Source: Vibrio splendidus
Lineage (GTDB): Bacteria > Pseudomonadota > Gammaproteobacteria > Enterobacterales > Vibrionaceae
Direction: 5' to 3'
Assembly: GCF_003345295.1 (NCBI RefSeq)
Contig: NZ_CP031056.1
Span: 1,674,001-1,738,000, forward strand
Length of the DNA stretch: 64,000 bases
The notes under the pieces were generated by a model, which did no database searches, was not told where the DNA came from, and worked only from the letters and a program-made list of their open reading frames with translations. How positions within the stretch are numbered: position 1 is the first letter of the stretch; each line of letters opens with the position of its first letter. A program made the position numbers and the translations under genes. This document shows positions 16,869 through 24,923 of this stretch, one piece after another.

Positions 16869-18146
16869 ATGACAACCTTATTAATCAAGAACGCGAAGCT
16901 TCAAGACCAAGACGGCTTGAAACAAATCCTGATTGAAAATGGTCAATTTTCTCGCATTCTCGATAATGACGCACCAATCAATCATCAAGGTGACATCCTT
17001 GATGCTGAAGGTGGCATTGCAGTTTCTCCTTTCTGTGAACCGCATATTCACCTAGATACGACGCAAACGGCTGGAGAACCTAACTGGAACATCTCTGGTA
17101 CTTTGTTTGAAGGTATTGAGCGTTGGGCTGAGCGTAAAGAATTGTTATCAATCGAAGACGTAAAGTCTCGTGCGAAACAAACACTGAAATGGCAGATTGC
17201 TAACGGTGTTCAACACGTGCGTACTCACGTTGACGTATCTGATCCAACGTTAGTTGCGTTACGCGCGATGGTTGAAGTTCGTGAAGAGATGAAAGAGTGG
17301 GTCGACATCCAGATCGTTGCATTCCCTCAGGAAGGTATTCTTTCATACCCTAACGGCAAAGAGTTGCTTGAAGAAGCAGTGAAAATTGGTGCTGACGTTA
17401 TTGGTGCTATCCCTCACTTCGAATTCACTCGTGAGTACGGTATTGAATCTCTGCACTATGCGTTTGAGCTTGCTCGCAAGTACGACTGTCTGATCGACGT
17501 TCACTGTGATGAAATCGATGACGAGCAATCTCGCTTTGTTGAAACACTGGCGGCCCTTGCTCATAAATTCGACATGGGTGATAAGGTAACGGCAAGCCAT
17601 ACGACAGCAATGGGTTCTTACAATGGTGCTTATGCATCTCGCCTATTCCGTCTATTAAAAATGTCTGGCATTAACTTCGTGGCAAACCCGTTAGTGAACA
17701 TCCACTTACAAGGCCGTTTCGACGACTACCCGAAACGTCGTGGTGTGACTCGTGTTAAAGAGATGCTAGCGGCTAATATCAATGTATGTTTCGGCCATGA
17801 TGATGTGTTTGACCCATGGTACCCGCTGGGTACAGCGAATATGCTTCAAGTTCTGCACATGGGACTGCACGTAACACAAGTTATGGGCTACGACCAAATT
17901 AACACCTCTCTTGATTTAATCAGCAAGAACTCAGCTCGTACATTGAACATCCAAGACAACTACGGTATTGAGGAAGGTAAGCCAGGAAGCCTGCTAATTC
18001 TTCCTGCTGACGATGGCTTTGATGCCGTGCGCCGCCAAGTACCAGTGCAGTACTCAATTCGCCACGGCAAGGTAATCGCAGAGACTCAACCAGCGAAAAC
18101 AAAAATTAATTTAGATAAAACTGAAGATATCAACTTCAAACGATAA
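16869..18146 (+). CDS. codA: Cytosine deaminase
   Basis: A 425-residue cytoplasmic amidohydrolase converting cytosine to uracil and ammonia. The metal-binding motif PHIHLD gives His59 and His61; further catalytic segments are HCDEIDDEQSRF, ASHTTAM and FGHDDVFDPWYPLG, all as in E. coli CodA, and the length matches (427). AAGGACACACT precedes the ATG. It forms a two-gene operon with codB and ends in a terminator at 18167. There is no sign of damage. Confidence 0.97.
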   Translation: MTTLLIKNAKLQDQDGLKQILIENGQFSRILDNDAPINHQGDILDAEGGIAVSPFCEPHIHLDTTQTAGEPNWNISGTLFEGIERWAERKELLSIEDVKSRAKQTLKWQIANGVQHVRTHVDVSDPTLVALRAMVEVREEMKEWVDIQIVAFPQEGILSYPNGKELLEEAVKIGADVIGAIPHFEFTREYGIESLHYAFELARKYDCLIDVHCDEIDDEQSRFVETLAALAHKFDMGDKVTASHTTAMGSYNGAYASRLFRLLKMSGINFVANPLVNIHLQGRFDDYPKRRGVTRVKEMLAANINVCFGHDDVFDPWYPLGTANMLQVLHMGLHVTQVMGYDQINTSLDLISKNSARTLNIQDNYGIEEGKPGSLLILPADDGFDAVRRQVPVQYSIRHGKVIAETQPAKTKINLDKTEDINFKR

Positions 18147-18166
18147 TATCGTCTATACTAATGATG

Positions 18167-18191
18167 AAAAGGAGGCTTAGGCGTCCTTTTT
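18167..18191 (+). terminator. Terminator of codBA
   Basis: AAAAGGA / TCCTTTT stem with one internal mismatch and a GC-TTAG-GC tip, followed by TTTTT. The rest of the gap to 18506 is AT-rich and holds the cold-shock gene's promoter and leader, including a hairpin ATTGCA-GTAA-TGCAAT at 18455-18470. Confidence 0.7.
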
Positions 18192-18506
18192 ACTTTGTCA
18201 CGGCGTGTGATTTTATAAAACCATCAGCTATTTCAGGTGGTTTTGTTAACGAGCACAACATGACAAGAAAACTCGCTGATTTCTCAATCAATGAGTGTAC
18301 AACCGGAAAGACTGTGTTAACATGCACTCGCTCTGTTAGCCGGAGTTATTTAAGTTAGATGAATAGTAAAAAATGACATGTAAAATCGTTACCCGTTTTT
18401 GTAAGTAGTTTTTCCTTATTTCTTAGCAACATTAAATAATTCAATTATCAGCGCATTGCAGTAATGCAATCAACAATTTAGAAAATTTATGAATAAGGGA
18501 CAAATT

Positions 18507-18719
18507 ATGTCTAACACAAATACTGGCACTGTAAAATGGTTTAACGAAGAGAAAGGTTTCGGTTTCATTTCTCAAGACAACGGCGGTGCTGACGTATTCG
18601 TACACTTCCGTGCAATCGCTTCAGAAGGTTTCAAAACTCTGAAAGAAGGCCAAAAGGTTTCTTTCGAAGTTGAAAACGGTCAAAAAGGCCTACAAGCAGC
18701 AAACGTTGTTGCTCAATAA
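18507..18719 (+). CDS. Cold-shock domain protein (CspA family)
   Basis: A 70-residue single-domain RNA/DNA-binding protein that acts as an RNA chaperone in the cytoplasm. RNP1 (KGFGFI) and RNP2 (VFVHF) are intact. The start is set at ATG 18507 (MSNTNTGTVKWFN), with AAGGGA 7 bases upstream; the frame also opens six codons earlier without a ribosome-binding site. Its leader of at least 100 bases may carry temperature-responsive structure as in E. coli cspA, but I cannot fold it here. Monocistronic, with a terminator at 18745. Confidence 0.96.
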   Translation: MSNTNTGTVKWFNEEKGFGFISQDNGGADVFVHFRAIASEGFKTLKEGQKVSFEVENGQKGLQAANVVAQ

Positions 18720-18744
18720 TTAGCTTTTAGCTAAAAAGAATTTT

Positions 18745-18773
18745 AAAGCGCTGATTTTTATCGGCGCTTTTTT
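18745..18773 (+). terminator. Terminator of the cold-shock gene
   Basis: AAAGCGCTGAT / ATCGGCGCTTT stem with a T-G wobble, then six T. The remainder of the gap to 19103 shows no ORF or clear regulatory motif. Confidence 0.85.
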
Positions 18774-19103
18774 GTATCTGCTCATCAATGTTTTCACCCT
18801 TTCCCTCTCTCGATTCAAATTTCTGCGTTACTTCTCCAATCGATTCTGAAATCACAGTTCTCTCCCAGACTAAGGTTTTAATAAAAAACTTAACCTATGT
18901 TCCATAGTGAATAACCAAAAATATGGTTAAAGAACAATCCATTAGACACCATTTATGAATACGCAATCGATATTCATAATAAAAATGAGTTATTTATCCA
19001 ATCCTCATCGATTAATCATATAATTTTTAAAGCAAAGACCTGCGAAATCCGCTAACCTTGTCCACAAGTGGCTTGAGTTAGTTTGGTATCTGCAGTAAAA
19101 ATA

Positions 19104-20120
19104 ATGAAAAAAGACGAATTCCAGAAATCCACCGCTAATCTAAAAAAAGCGGTACCTCTTATGATGAAGAACAGAGTGTCTACCACACCTGCAAATTACG
19201 CACTTTGGTACACCTATGTCGATAATGCTATCCCACAGCTAACTAAAGACATGGATGGTGTTTTAGAACACTACGGCATTTGTCCTCCAGCCGTTGGTGA
19301 GCAGCTTTACAACAATTACGTTGCGAGCAAATCTGAAACCAATATCAACGATCTTCGCGCTAACCTAGAACTGTTAGTTTCTGAAGTTTCGAATTCAATG
19401 AATGATACTCTCACCGATACCTCCGCTTTTTCCGACATGATCGATAAAAGCTTCGAGGATTTGGCTCGTGTTGATAATGAAAGTCTATCGATCGACGAAG
19501 TCATGTCGTTGGTTCGTCAGTTGGTTTCTGAGTCTCGTCATATTCGTCACTCTACTCAGTTTTTAAACTCTCAGTTGAACTCTGCAACGTCAGAAATCAC
19601 CAAGCTAAAAACCCAATTAGTAGAAGTGCAGAAAGATGCGCTCTTTGACAGTACAACGACACTCTATAACCGACGCTCTCTAGATCGTGATTTGGAAACA
19701 TTATGCGAAGCCAAACAGTCACTATGTCTCATCCTTCTCGATATAGACCATTTTAAAAATTTCAATGACACCTATGGCCACTTGTTTGGCGATATGGTTC
19801 TTAAAGGGATAGCTCGCAAGCTGAAGCTAAGTTGTCGTGAGGGTATTTCTGCGTATCGATTTGGTGGTGAAGAGTTCGCACTCATCGTGCCAAACAAGTC
19901 TTTGCGTATTGCTCGTCAGCTCGCAGATACTAGTCGACGCTCTCTAGAAAAGCTGTCTATTAAAGATCGTCGCAGTGGTCAACAAGTCGGCAGTATCACC
20001 GCATCGTTTGGTGTCGCTGAACTTGAGCCCGGTGAGTCGGCGCAATCACTGATCGAACGAGCTGATAAGTTACTTTACGAAGCGAAATCACTTGGCCGCA
20101 ACCGAGTCATGCCTCTTTAA
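19104..20120 (+). CDS. Diguanylate cyclase (GGEEF)
   Basis: A 338-residue protein expected to make cyclic di-GMP. The active-site motif is GGEEF at residues 254-258, within YRFGGEEFALIVP; the metal-binding segment LDIDHFKNFNDTYGH is intact, so it should be active. The inhibitory I-site is degenerate: REGI stands where RxxD is expected five residues before GGEEF. Residues 1-160 are soluble, mostly helical and without membrane spans, so it is cytoplasmic with an unknown input. The start is set at ATG 19104; the frame also opens seven codons earlier at TTG, and neither has a strong ribosome-binding site. A strong terminator follows. Confidence 0.92.
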   Translation: MKKDEFQKSTANLKKAVPLMMKNRVSTTPANYALWYTYVDNAIPQLTKDMDGVLEHYGICPPAVGEQLYNNYVASKSETNINDLRANLELLVSEVSNSMNDTLTDTSAFSDMIDKSFEDLARVDNESLSIDEVMSLVRQLVSESRHIRHSTQFLNSQLNSATSEITKLKTQLVEVQKDALFDSTTTLYNRRSLDRDLETLCEAKQSLCLILLDIDHFKNFNDTYGHLFGDMVLKGIARKLKLSCREGISAYRFGGEEFALIVPNKSLRIARQLADTSRRSLEKLSIKDRRSGQQVGSITASFGVAELEPGESAQSLIERADKLLYEAKSLGRNRVMPL

Positions 20121-20187
20121 GGTTTCACAGCTGGTTCTGCTCAATGAGAAACCGTGAACGCGAATTGATACACATTTAAAAAACAAC

Positions 20188-20233
20188 AAAAAGCCCCAAA
20201 GACTAACTAGTACATTAATCTTTGGGGCTTTTT
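20188..20233 (+). terminator. Terminator of the diguanylate cyclase gene
   Basis: AAAAAGCCCCAAAGA / TCTTTGGGGCTTTTT is a perfect 15-bp stem with a T run. Read on the other strand it also ends in T, so it is bidirectional and may serve the convergent gene ending at 20307. Confidence 0.9.
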
Positions 20234-20306
20234 CGTTGGCTATGTGTATCGGCTTAGTACTTACTGGGGTCAAACCCTCCAGCGTTCCAAACCTTATTTC
20301 ATACGA

Positions 20307-20903
20307 CTAAAGCTGGTAGCAATAATTCAGGCAGTAATCTTCACCACTCTTTGCTCTGAACTCTTTATCTTCGCTGCATGCCTTTGGTTTGCCCTTTGCA
20401 TCACCTTGAATCAAGCTGATCCAGTGGCGCATTGCTGCAATGGTCTCTTCGCGCATTGTGGTGGTTGCTTCCACTGGCGATTGACCGAACGTGGTGCATG
20501 ATTCTAACTGAATATCATCGATCTCTACCAATTCAATACACCCTGTCCCTTTATGACATCCAAACATCACTTCTAAGTGACTGCCACTGCCATCTCGGAA
20601 CAAGATAGAGTCTGGGTCATTCTTCTCACCCATGTACGCTACAAACTGTTTAGGGTGCTTTAGGCCGCTGTGCTGGCCATCTTTAAAGTAAGCCATGATA
20701 TGGCGGTAATCAACTACGTAGCTGGTTACGTCTTGATGTGAACCATTCTCTAGTGGGAACAGTCGATCAAGCAGCTGTTTTGCTTTCACTTGCTTCTCTA
20801 TTTGCTGGTTGGCACTGATTGTCTCCACGGCAAAGACAGCTTCAGCGATAAATGGTTTTGATTGTTTTTGGATTTCTGTTTTATCGAATGTAAGCATATT
20901 CAT
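20307..20903 (-). CDS. Conserved-looking cytoplasmic protein, unrecognised
   Basis: A 198-residue protein with no signal peptide or membrane span. It starts at ATG 20903 with GAGGG eight bases upstream, so it is well expressed in principle. The middle (SYVVDYRHIMAYFKDGQHSG, then GSGSHLEVMFGCHKGTGCIE) suggests a compact alpha/beta fold; the C-terminal tail has two close cysteines (DYCLNYCYQL), and four more Cys lie in the second half. I do not recognise the family. It is divergent from the long XRE-type regulator at 21088, which could control it. Confidence 0.8.
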   Translation of the reverse strand: MNMLTFDKTEIQKQSKPFIAEAVFAVETISANQQIEKQVKAKQLLDRLFPLENGSHQDVTSYVVDYRHIMAYFKDGQHSGLKHPKQFVAYMGEKNDPDSILFRDGSGSHLEVMFGCHKGTGCIELVEIDDIQLESCTTFGQSPVEATTTMREETIAAMRHWISLIQGDAKGKPKACSEDKEFRAKSGEDYCLNYCYQL

Positions 20904-21087
20904 AGTCTTTCCCTCTTGACTAGCCCGGTGACAACCACCGATTTCTACAGCAAAAATGTGTCCTAGAGCAATTATTCCAAACTAACGTTTAATTTATTTG
21001 TCATTTTGTGAATTGCTTAGTTTGTAGATTAGCGCTTTTTTACATACAATTTCACAACAAAAATTTTACAATGTGAATTTTACAAAT

Positions 21088-22602
21088 ATGGCCTTGTCAA
21101 AAAGTTTAGTTCGTCAGTCTCATTTCCTAGGTACGAAAATACGTAACCTAAGAAAACGTAACCATTTAACGATGGAAGATCTGTCTGCGCGTTGTATTCG
21201 AATCAACCCAGAATACGCACCTTCCGTTTCTTACCTTTCAATGATTGAACGTGGAAAGCGTGTGCCAAGCATCGACATGCTGGAAGTGATTGCGCAGGTT
21301 TTTCAGAAGACCCCAACGTGGTTCCTCGACGACGAATCAGAACAACAAGCCATTGCACCTGACAAAGGGAATCGTGGTGGGATAAGTGGCATGGCACTCG
21401 AGCCTAGCTTTCTTTTCTCCAACGACATCCTGCAGATTGCGATTCCTGAGATGCTGTCACAAACGGGGATCTCTGGCCGTCAGTTTGCGCACCTCTTGAT
21501 TAGGGCACACCAAGAAAGCAACCAGAACCACTTCCCTGACCTTGAGCGCGCCGCAGAGGAGGTTGGCCTAAAACGTCTTAACCTCAGCGTAGAAGACCTT
21601 ATAGACATCGCTAGAACGCTTGGTATTAATATCCGCTGGGTTACGCGCACGCCGCAAGACGTGGTTGACGAGCTAGGAATTAATGCCAAGCAACTGGTTA
21701 CTTCATTCTTTGAGCCTCCCGGTACGATCTTTTTAAACGAAATTCTCAAAGAGTACCCCACTCGTCTGAAATACGATCTCTCGGTTTATATCGGCCATTG
21801 CATTCTGCATAGTAAAGAAGGCCTAAAGAGTGTGTTGTCGGTCGGTAACAACAACACATGGGATGACAACCAGGTTTCAGGCTCTTCACAGCTGAACTCT
21901 CAAGACATTCTGCAAGCGTGGCGAGACTTTGAATCCAGTTTCTTTGCAGGAGCACTTCTGTGCCCGAAAGTCCCGTTTAGACAGCTGCTAGACCGCACTG
22001 GTTACGAAATAGACGTTCATAAGAGAGCGGGGGTTTCCCCCTCTGTTGCGATGCGGAGAATGACGGTAGTATCGCCCTACCCTCACTGGCACTACTTTGA
22101 TGCTTATGGGCCGGGGAAACTCAAGGCGGTATACCGCGGGAACGGGATTCCACTGCCTTGGGGGAATATGAGAACGGTCGCTGACCCATGTCAACATTGG
22201 GCTGTATTCCGTCGATTGTCAGAGCCTCAGGCAGGTAGCTCAGCTCAGATCTCCATTTTAAATGTGGGAGATGAGCCAAGAATCTATTGCTGTGAATCCA
22301 TCAATATGACGGATCCTGCGGGTAACAATCGTGTGTTGTGTGCTGGTATAGACTTAAACCCAGCGATTGATGCTCAAGGCGGTAATTCAAGAGATATAGC
22401 AGAGCAGCTTAAGGCGTCATGCGTCAACAATGGCGGCTCTGTGGTAATCCCGCGTAACATCAAGAAAGATCTCACGACAATAGCCAAGATTCTAAATATA
22501 AATTGGATTGAACGTGGGATTGAGACAGAGGCTAGGCTTATCTGCTCCAGAGGTGGAGAGTGCCCTCGCCAACCAAGCTGTTACTCGAAGTGTGGTGAGT
22601 AA
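21088..22602 (+). CDS. XRE-family transcriptional regulator with large C-terminal domain (DUF3612-like)
   Basis: A 504-residue regulator. The start is taken at ATG 21088; GTG at 21073 in the same frame is possible. Residues about 12-80 are an HTH_3 domain (GTKIRNLRKRNHLTMEDLSA to IPSIDMLEVIAQVF). The remaining ~400 residues resemble the long regulators of the ScfR/RamB group that sense fatty-acyl or glyoxylate-cycle metabolites, and include a segment (VYIGHCILHSKEGLKSV) placed like the IrrE/HExxH domain but without a clear HExxH motif. The C-terminus has a cysteine cluster (CSRGGECPRQPSCYSKCGE) as in that group. DUF3612 membership is my best guess, not shown. It is convergent with qrr copy 2. 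Confidence 0.85.
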   Translation: MALSKSLVRQSHFLGTKIRNLRKRNHLTMEDLSARCIRINPEYAPSVSYLSMIERGKRVPSIDMLEVIAQVFQKTPTWFLDDESEQQAIAPDKGNRGGISGMALEPSFLFSNDILQIAIPEMLSQTGISGRQFAHLLIRAHQESNQNHFPDLERAAEEVGLKRLNLSVEDLIDIARTLGINIRWVTRTPQDVVDELGINAKQLVTSFFEPPGTIFLNEILKEYPTRLKYDLSVYIGHCILHSKEGLKSVLSVGNNNTWDDNQVSGSSQLNSQDILQAWRDFESSFFAGALLCPKVPFRQLLDRTGYEIDVHKRAGVSPSVAMRRMTVVSPYPHWHYFDAYGPGKLKAVYRGNGIPLPWGNMRTVADPCQHWAVFRRLSEPQAGSSAQISILNVGDEPRIYCCESINMTDPAGNNRVLCAGIDLNPAIDAQGGNSRDIAEQLKASCVNNGGSVVIPRNIKKDLTTIAKILNINWIERGIETEARLICSRGGECPRQPSCYSKCGE

Positions 22603-22639
22603 AAAAGTAAAACCAACAAGTAGAACTCAAAATTCAGGC

Positions 22640-22748
22640 AAAAAAAAACCAACCACAATAAAGGTGATTGGTCATATATTTTGTGTGAACAATATGGGTT
22701 CACTAACAACGTCAGTTGGCTAGGTGACCCTCGGCTTAAGAAGGGTCA
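22640..22748 (-). ncRNA. qrr: Qrr quorum-regulatory small RNA, copy 2
   Basis: Read on the minus strand from T22748: the TGACCC...GGGTCA stem, the invariant core (CTAGCCAACTGACGTTGTTA), GTGAAC...GTTCAC, then a different terminator (ACCAATCAC / GTGGTTGGT stem followed by eight T). Length is about 109 bases, equal to copy 1, and the first 52 bases are identical to it, while the 3' half differs except for TTGTTCAC. Divergence in the 3' half is usual among Qrr paralogues and does not touch the target-pairing core. It is convergent with the XRE regulator gene; the terminator ends 38 bases after that gene's stop. Confidence 0.95.
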
Positions 22749-22758
22749 CCATTACTTA

Positions 22759-22774
22759 TGCAGCATACGTGCCA
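22759..22774 (-). promoter_or_regulatory. Sigma-54 promoter of qrr copy 2
   Basis: On the minus strand TGGCACGTATGCTGCA, with GG (22773-22772) and GC (22761-22760) separated by 10 bases; the RNA start T22748 is 12 bases beyond, exactly as in copy 1. Confidence 0.9.
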
Positions 22775-22836
22775 ACTTTTAAAACACGTATTTACTAAGC
22801 ATCTGAACACGTATTGGCCGTAAATCCCTGCTTGTT

Positions 22837-22862
22837 TTGCAAACTGGAATTGCAAATTGCAA
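22837..22862. promoter_or_regulatory. Tandem LuxO-type activator sites of qrr copy 2
   Basis: TTGCAAATTGCAA (22850-22862) matches the LuxO consensus TTGCA-N3-TGCAA perfectly, and TTGCAAACTGGAA (22837-22849) abuts it with two changes. The distance to the promoter is about 64 bases. The order (good site distal, weaker site proximal) equals that of copy 1. Confidence 0.8.
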
Positions 22863-23004
22863 AGAACCACAAAAACGCTAGTGATTATGTTGTTATTAAT
22901 AAATCATTAACGAATCATTACCTTTCCTCTCAATAGCGTGTTTCTTCTTGATTCAGTAGTTTTTACAGCCAAGAAATCACTTCTAATTCGCAAAATAATA
23001 CCCA

Positions 23005-23039
23005 TAAAAAAACGCGAACATTGAAATTCAATATTCGCG
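23005..23039 (-). terminator. Terminator of rhlE
   Basis: Minus-strand stem CGCGAATATTGAA / TTCAATGTTCGCG with one mismatch, followed by seven T. It lies about 125 bases after the rhlE stop. Confidence 0.75.
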
Positions 23040-23163
23040 CTTATTCGAGTTAAATTGCAGAAATTCGCTACGCTAATAAACGAGAACCTTTTAAAAAAAG
23101 TAATTCTCGTTACTGAAACGCTACAAAGCTACCTTATCAACCTTTCGGTCTACCAAAGAGCTA

Positions 23164-24759
23164 CTATTTCTGAGGTGCAGGCTTAGAACGGCTTCTAGAT
23201 GGTGAAGGCTTGTTACCTGTAGGCTTATTACCTGCTGATTTGTTCGATGGTTTGCTCGAGCCATTACCGCCACCGAAACCAGACTTCTTAGGTTTACCTG
23301 CACCAGCTGGCTTACCAGAACTATTCGTAGAAGGCTTGTTTGCCGCATTACCACGCTTATAGTTACTGCCATTATTTCTTAAAGATTTATCATCACCCGC
23401 AACTGTTGAGTTACTGTCAGAAGCTTTGTTGCCTGAATTAGGCTTGTTCGCATTAGGCTTACGCTTAGGAGCAGAACCTGAACCAGAGACATGACGCTTG
23501 TTCTTACCTGCTGGTTTGTGCCCGCGAGCATTCTCACCAGAACGTTGACCATCAGAGTGTTCACGTGTCTTTTTCGGCTTCTTAGGCTTAATCGGACGCG
23601 AATCCAAACGAGATTCAGGCAGTTTGTTTACAGGTGCAAAACCTTCAAGTTCACGGCGCTCAAGCACTTGCTGAATAAGACGCTCGATACCAAACAGTTC
23701 ACCCACTTCATCAGCACAAACCAATGAAATTGCCTTACCCACTTCACCAGCACGGCCAGTACGACCAATACGGTGAACGTAGTCTTCTGATACGTTTGGA
23801 AGGTCGAAATTCACTACTTGAGGCAGTTGCGGAATATCGATACCACGCGCTGCAATATCTGTCGCCACTAATACTCGGACTTTACCCGTTTTGAAGTTCT
23901 CTAGGGCTTTAGTACGCGCGCCTTGGCTCTTGTTACCATGAATAGGAGCCGCTGAGATGCCTTGCTCGTCAAGGAAGTGTGAAAGCTTGTTTGCGCCATG
24001 TTTCGTTTTGCTAAACACAAGTACTTGTCGCCAATCATTATCTTTGATGAGCTTCGCTAGCATTGCGCTTTTTTTCTTTTTATCTACTGGGTAGATGCTT
24101 TGCTCAACGGTTGGTGCTGTTGAGTTCGCAGGGCTTACCGAGATTTCAACTGGGTTGTTTACTAAGCCTTTCGCCAAGCCACGAATATCATCAGAGAACG
24201 TCGCAGAGAACAGTAGGTTCTGGCGCTTCTTAGGTAGAAAAGCCAAGATCTTACGGATATCGCGAATGAAGCCCATGTCTAGCATGCGGTCAGCTTCATC
24301 TAGCACTAGAATTTCTAGTTGATCAAAACGCACAGCATTTTGGTTGTATAGGTCAAGTAGACGACCCGGTGTTGCTACCAGTACATCACTACCTTTACGC
24401 AGTTTTTGCATCTGAGGGTTAATTTTCACACCACCAAACACCACCGTAGAAGTAAGAGGTAAGTTAATACCGTACTTCACTACGCTGCCATTCACTTGCG
24501 CAGCAAGCTCACGGGTTGGTGTTAGCACTAGCGCACGTACTTGGTTCTGACGTACGCGAGGGCCTTTTGACAACATTTCAAGAATAGGTAGCGTGAAGCC
24601 TGCAGTTTTACCTGTACCTGTTTGAGCAGCGGCCATAACATCTTTGCCCGTTAGGACAGCAGGTACGGCTTTCTCTTGTATTGGTGATGGCTTATCGTAA
24701 CCTTGTGCTTCAATAGCTTTAAGGATCGGTTCAGAAAGGCCCAGGGAGGTAAAACTCAT
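23164..24759 (-). CDS. rhlE: DEAD-box ATP-dependent RNA helicase RhlE
   Basis: A 531-residue RNA helicase of the ribosome-assembly and RNA-remodelling type. The Q motif (GYDKPSPIQEKAVP), motif I (AAQTGTGKTAG), motif II (DEADRMLDMG), SAT (LFSATF) and HRIGRTGRAG are all present within residues 1-380. The start (MSFTSLGLSEPILKAIEAQG) is typical of RhlE. The last ~140 residues are a low-complexity tail of Lys, Asn, Gly, Ser and Pro (repeated NKP and SGKP units), which in this family binds RNA. This makes it longer than E. coli RhlE (454). It stands alone with its own terminator. Confidence 0.95.
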   Translation of the reverse strand: MSFTSLGLSEPILKAIEAQGYDKPSPIQEKAVPAVLTGKDVMAAAQTGTGKTAGFTLPILEMLSKGPRVRQNQVRALVLTPTRELAAQVNGSVVKYGINLPLTSTVVFGGVKINPQMQKLRKGSDVLVATPGRLLDLYNQNAVRFDQLEILVLDEADRMLDMGFIRDIRKILAFLPKKRQNLLFSATFSDDIRGLAKGLVNNPVEISVSPANSTAPTVEQSIYPVDKKKKSAMLAKLIKDNDWRQVLVFSKTKHGANKLSHFLDEQGISAAPIHGNKSQGARTKALENFKTGKVRVLVATDIAARGIDIPQLPQVVNFDLPNVSEDYVHRIGRTGRAGEVGKAISLVCADEVGELFGIERLIQQVLERRELEGFAPVNKLPESRLDSRPIKPKKPKKTREHSDGQRSGENARGHKPAGKNKRHVSGSGSAPKRKPNANKPNSGNKASDSNSTVAGDDKSLRNNGSNYKRGNAANKPSTNSSGKPAGAGKPKKSGFGGGNGSSKPSNKSAGNKPTGNKPSPSRSRSKPAPQK

Positions 24760-24923
24760 AGATTATTTTCTCAGTTGAATAACATTTAGTATGAGCAACG
24801 CGCAGAAAGAAGTCGTTGCTACAGCTTTCGCTCATCAATTAGATTGATAAGGAGCAAAGCGCGGTATTCTGAGGCTTTTCCCCACATTCAGCAACTAAAT
24901 TCTAATCACAGCTCCAATTCAAC

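Noticed and set aside
18455..18470. ATTGCA-GTAA-TGCAAT looks like a LuxO site upstream of the cold-shock gene
   Set aside because: The spacer between TTGCA and TGCAA is 4 bases instead of 3 and there is no sigma-54 promoter downstream; more likely a leader hairpin.
15174..22790. Inverted copies at 15.2 and 22.7 kb as transposon ends
   Set aside because: The repeated sequence is the qrr gene and its promoter; there is no transposase and no target-site duplication.
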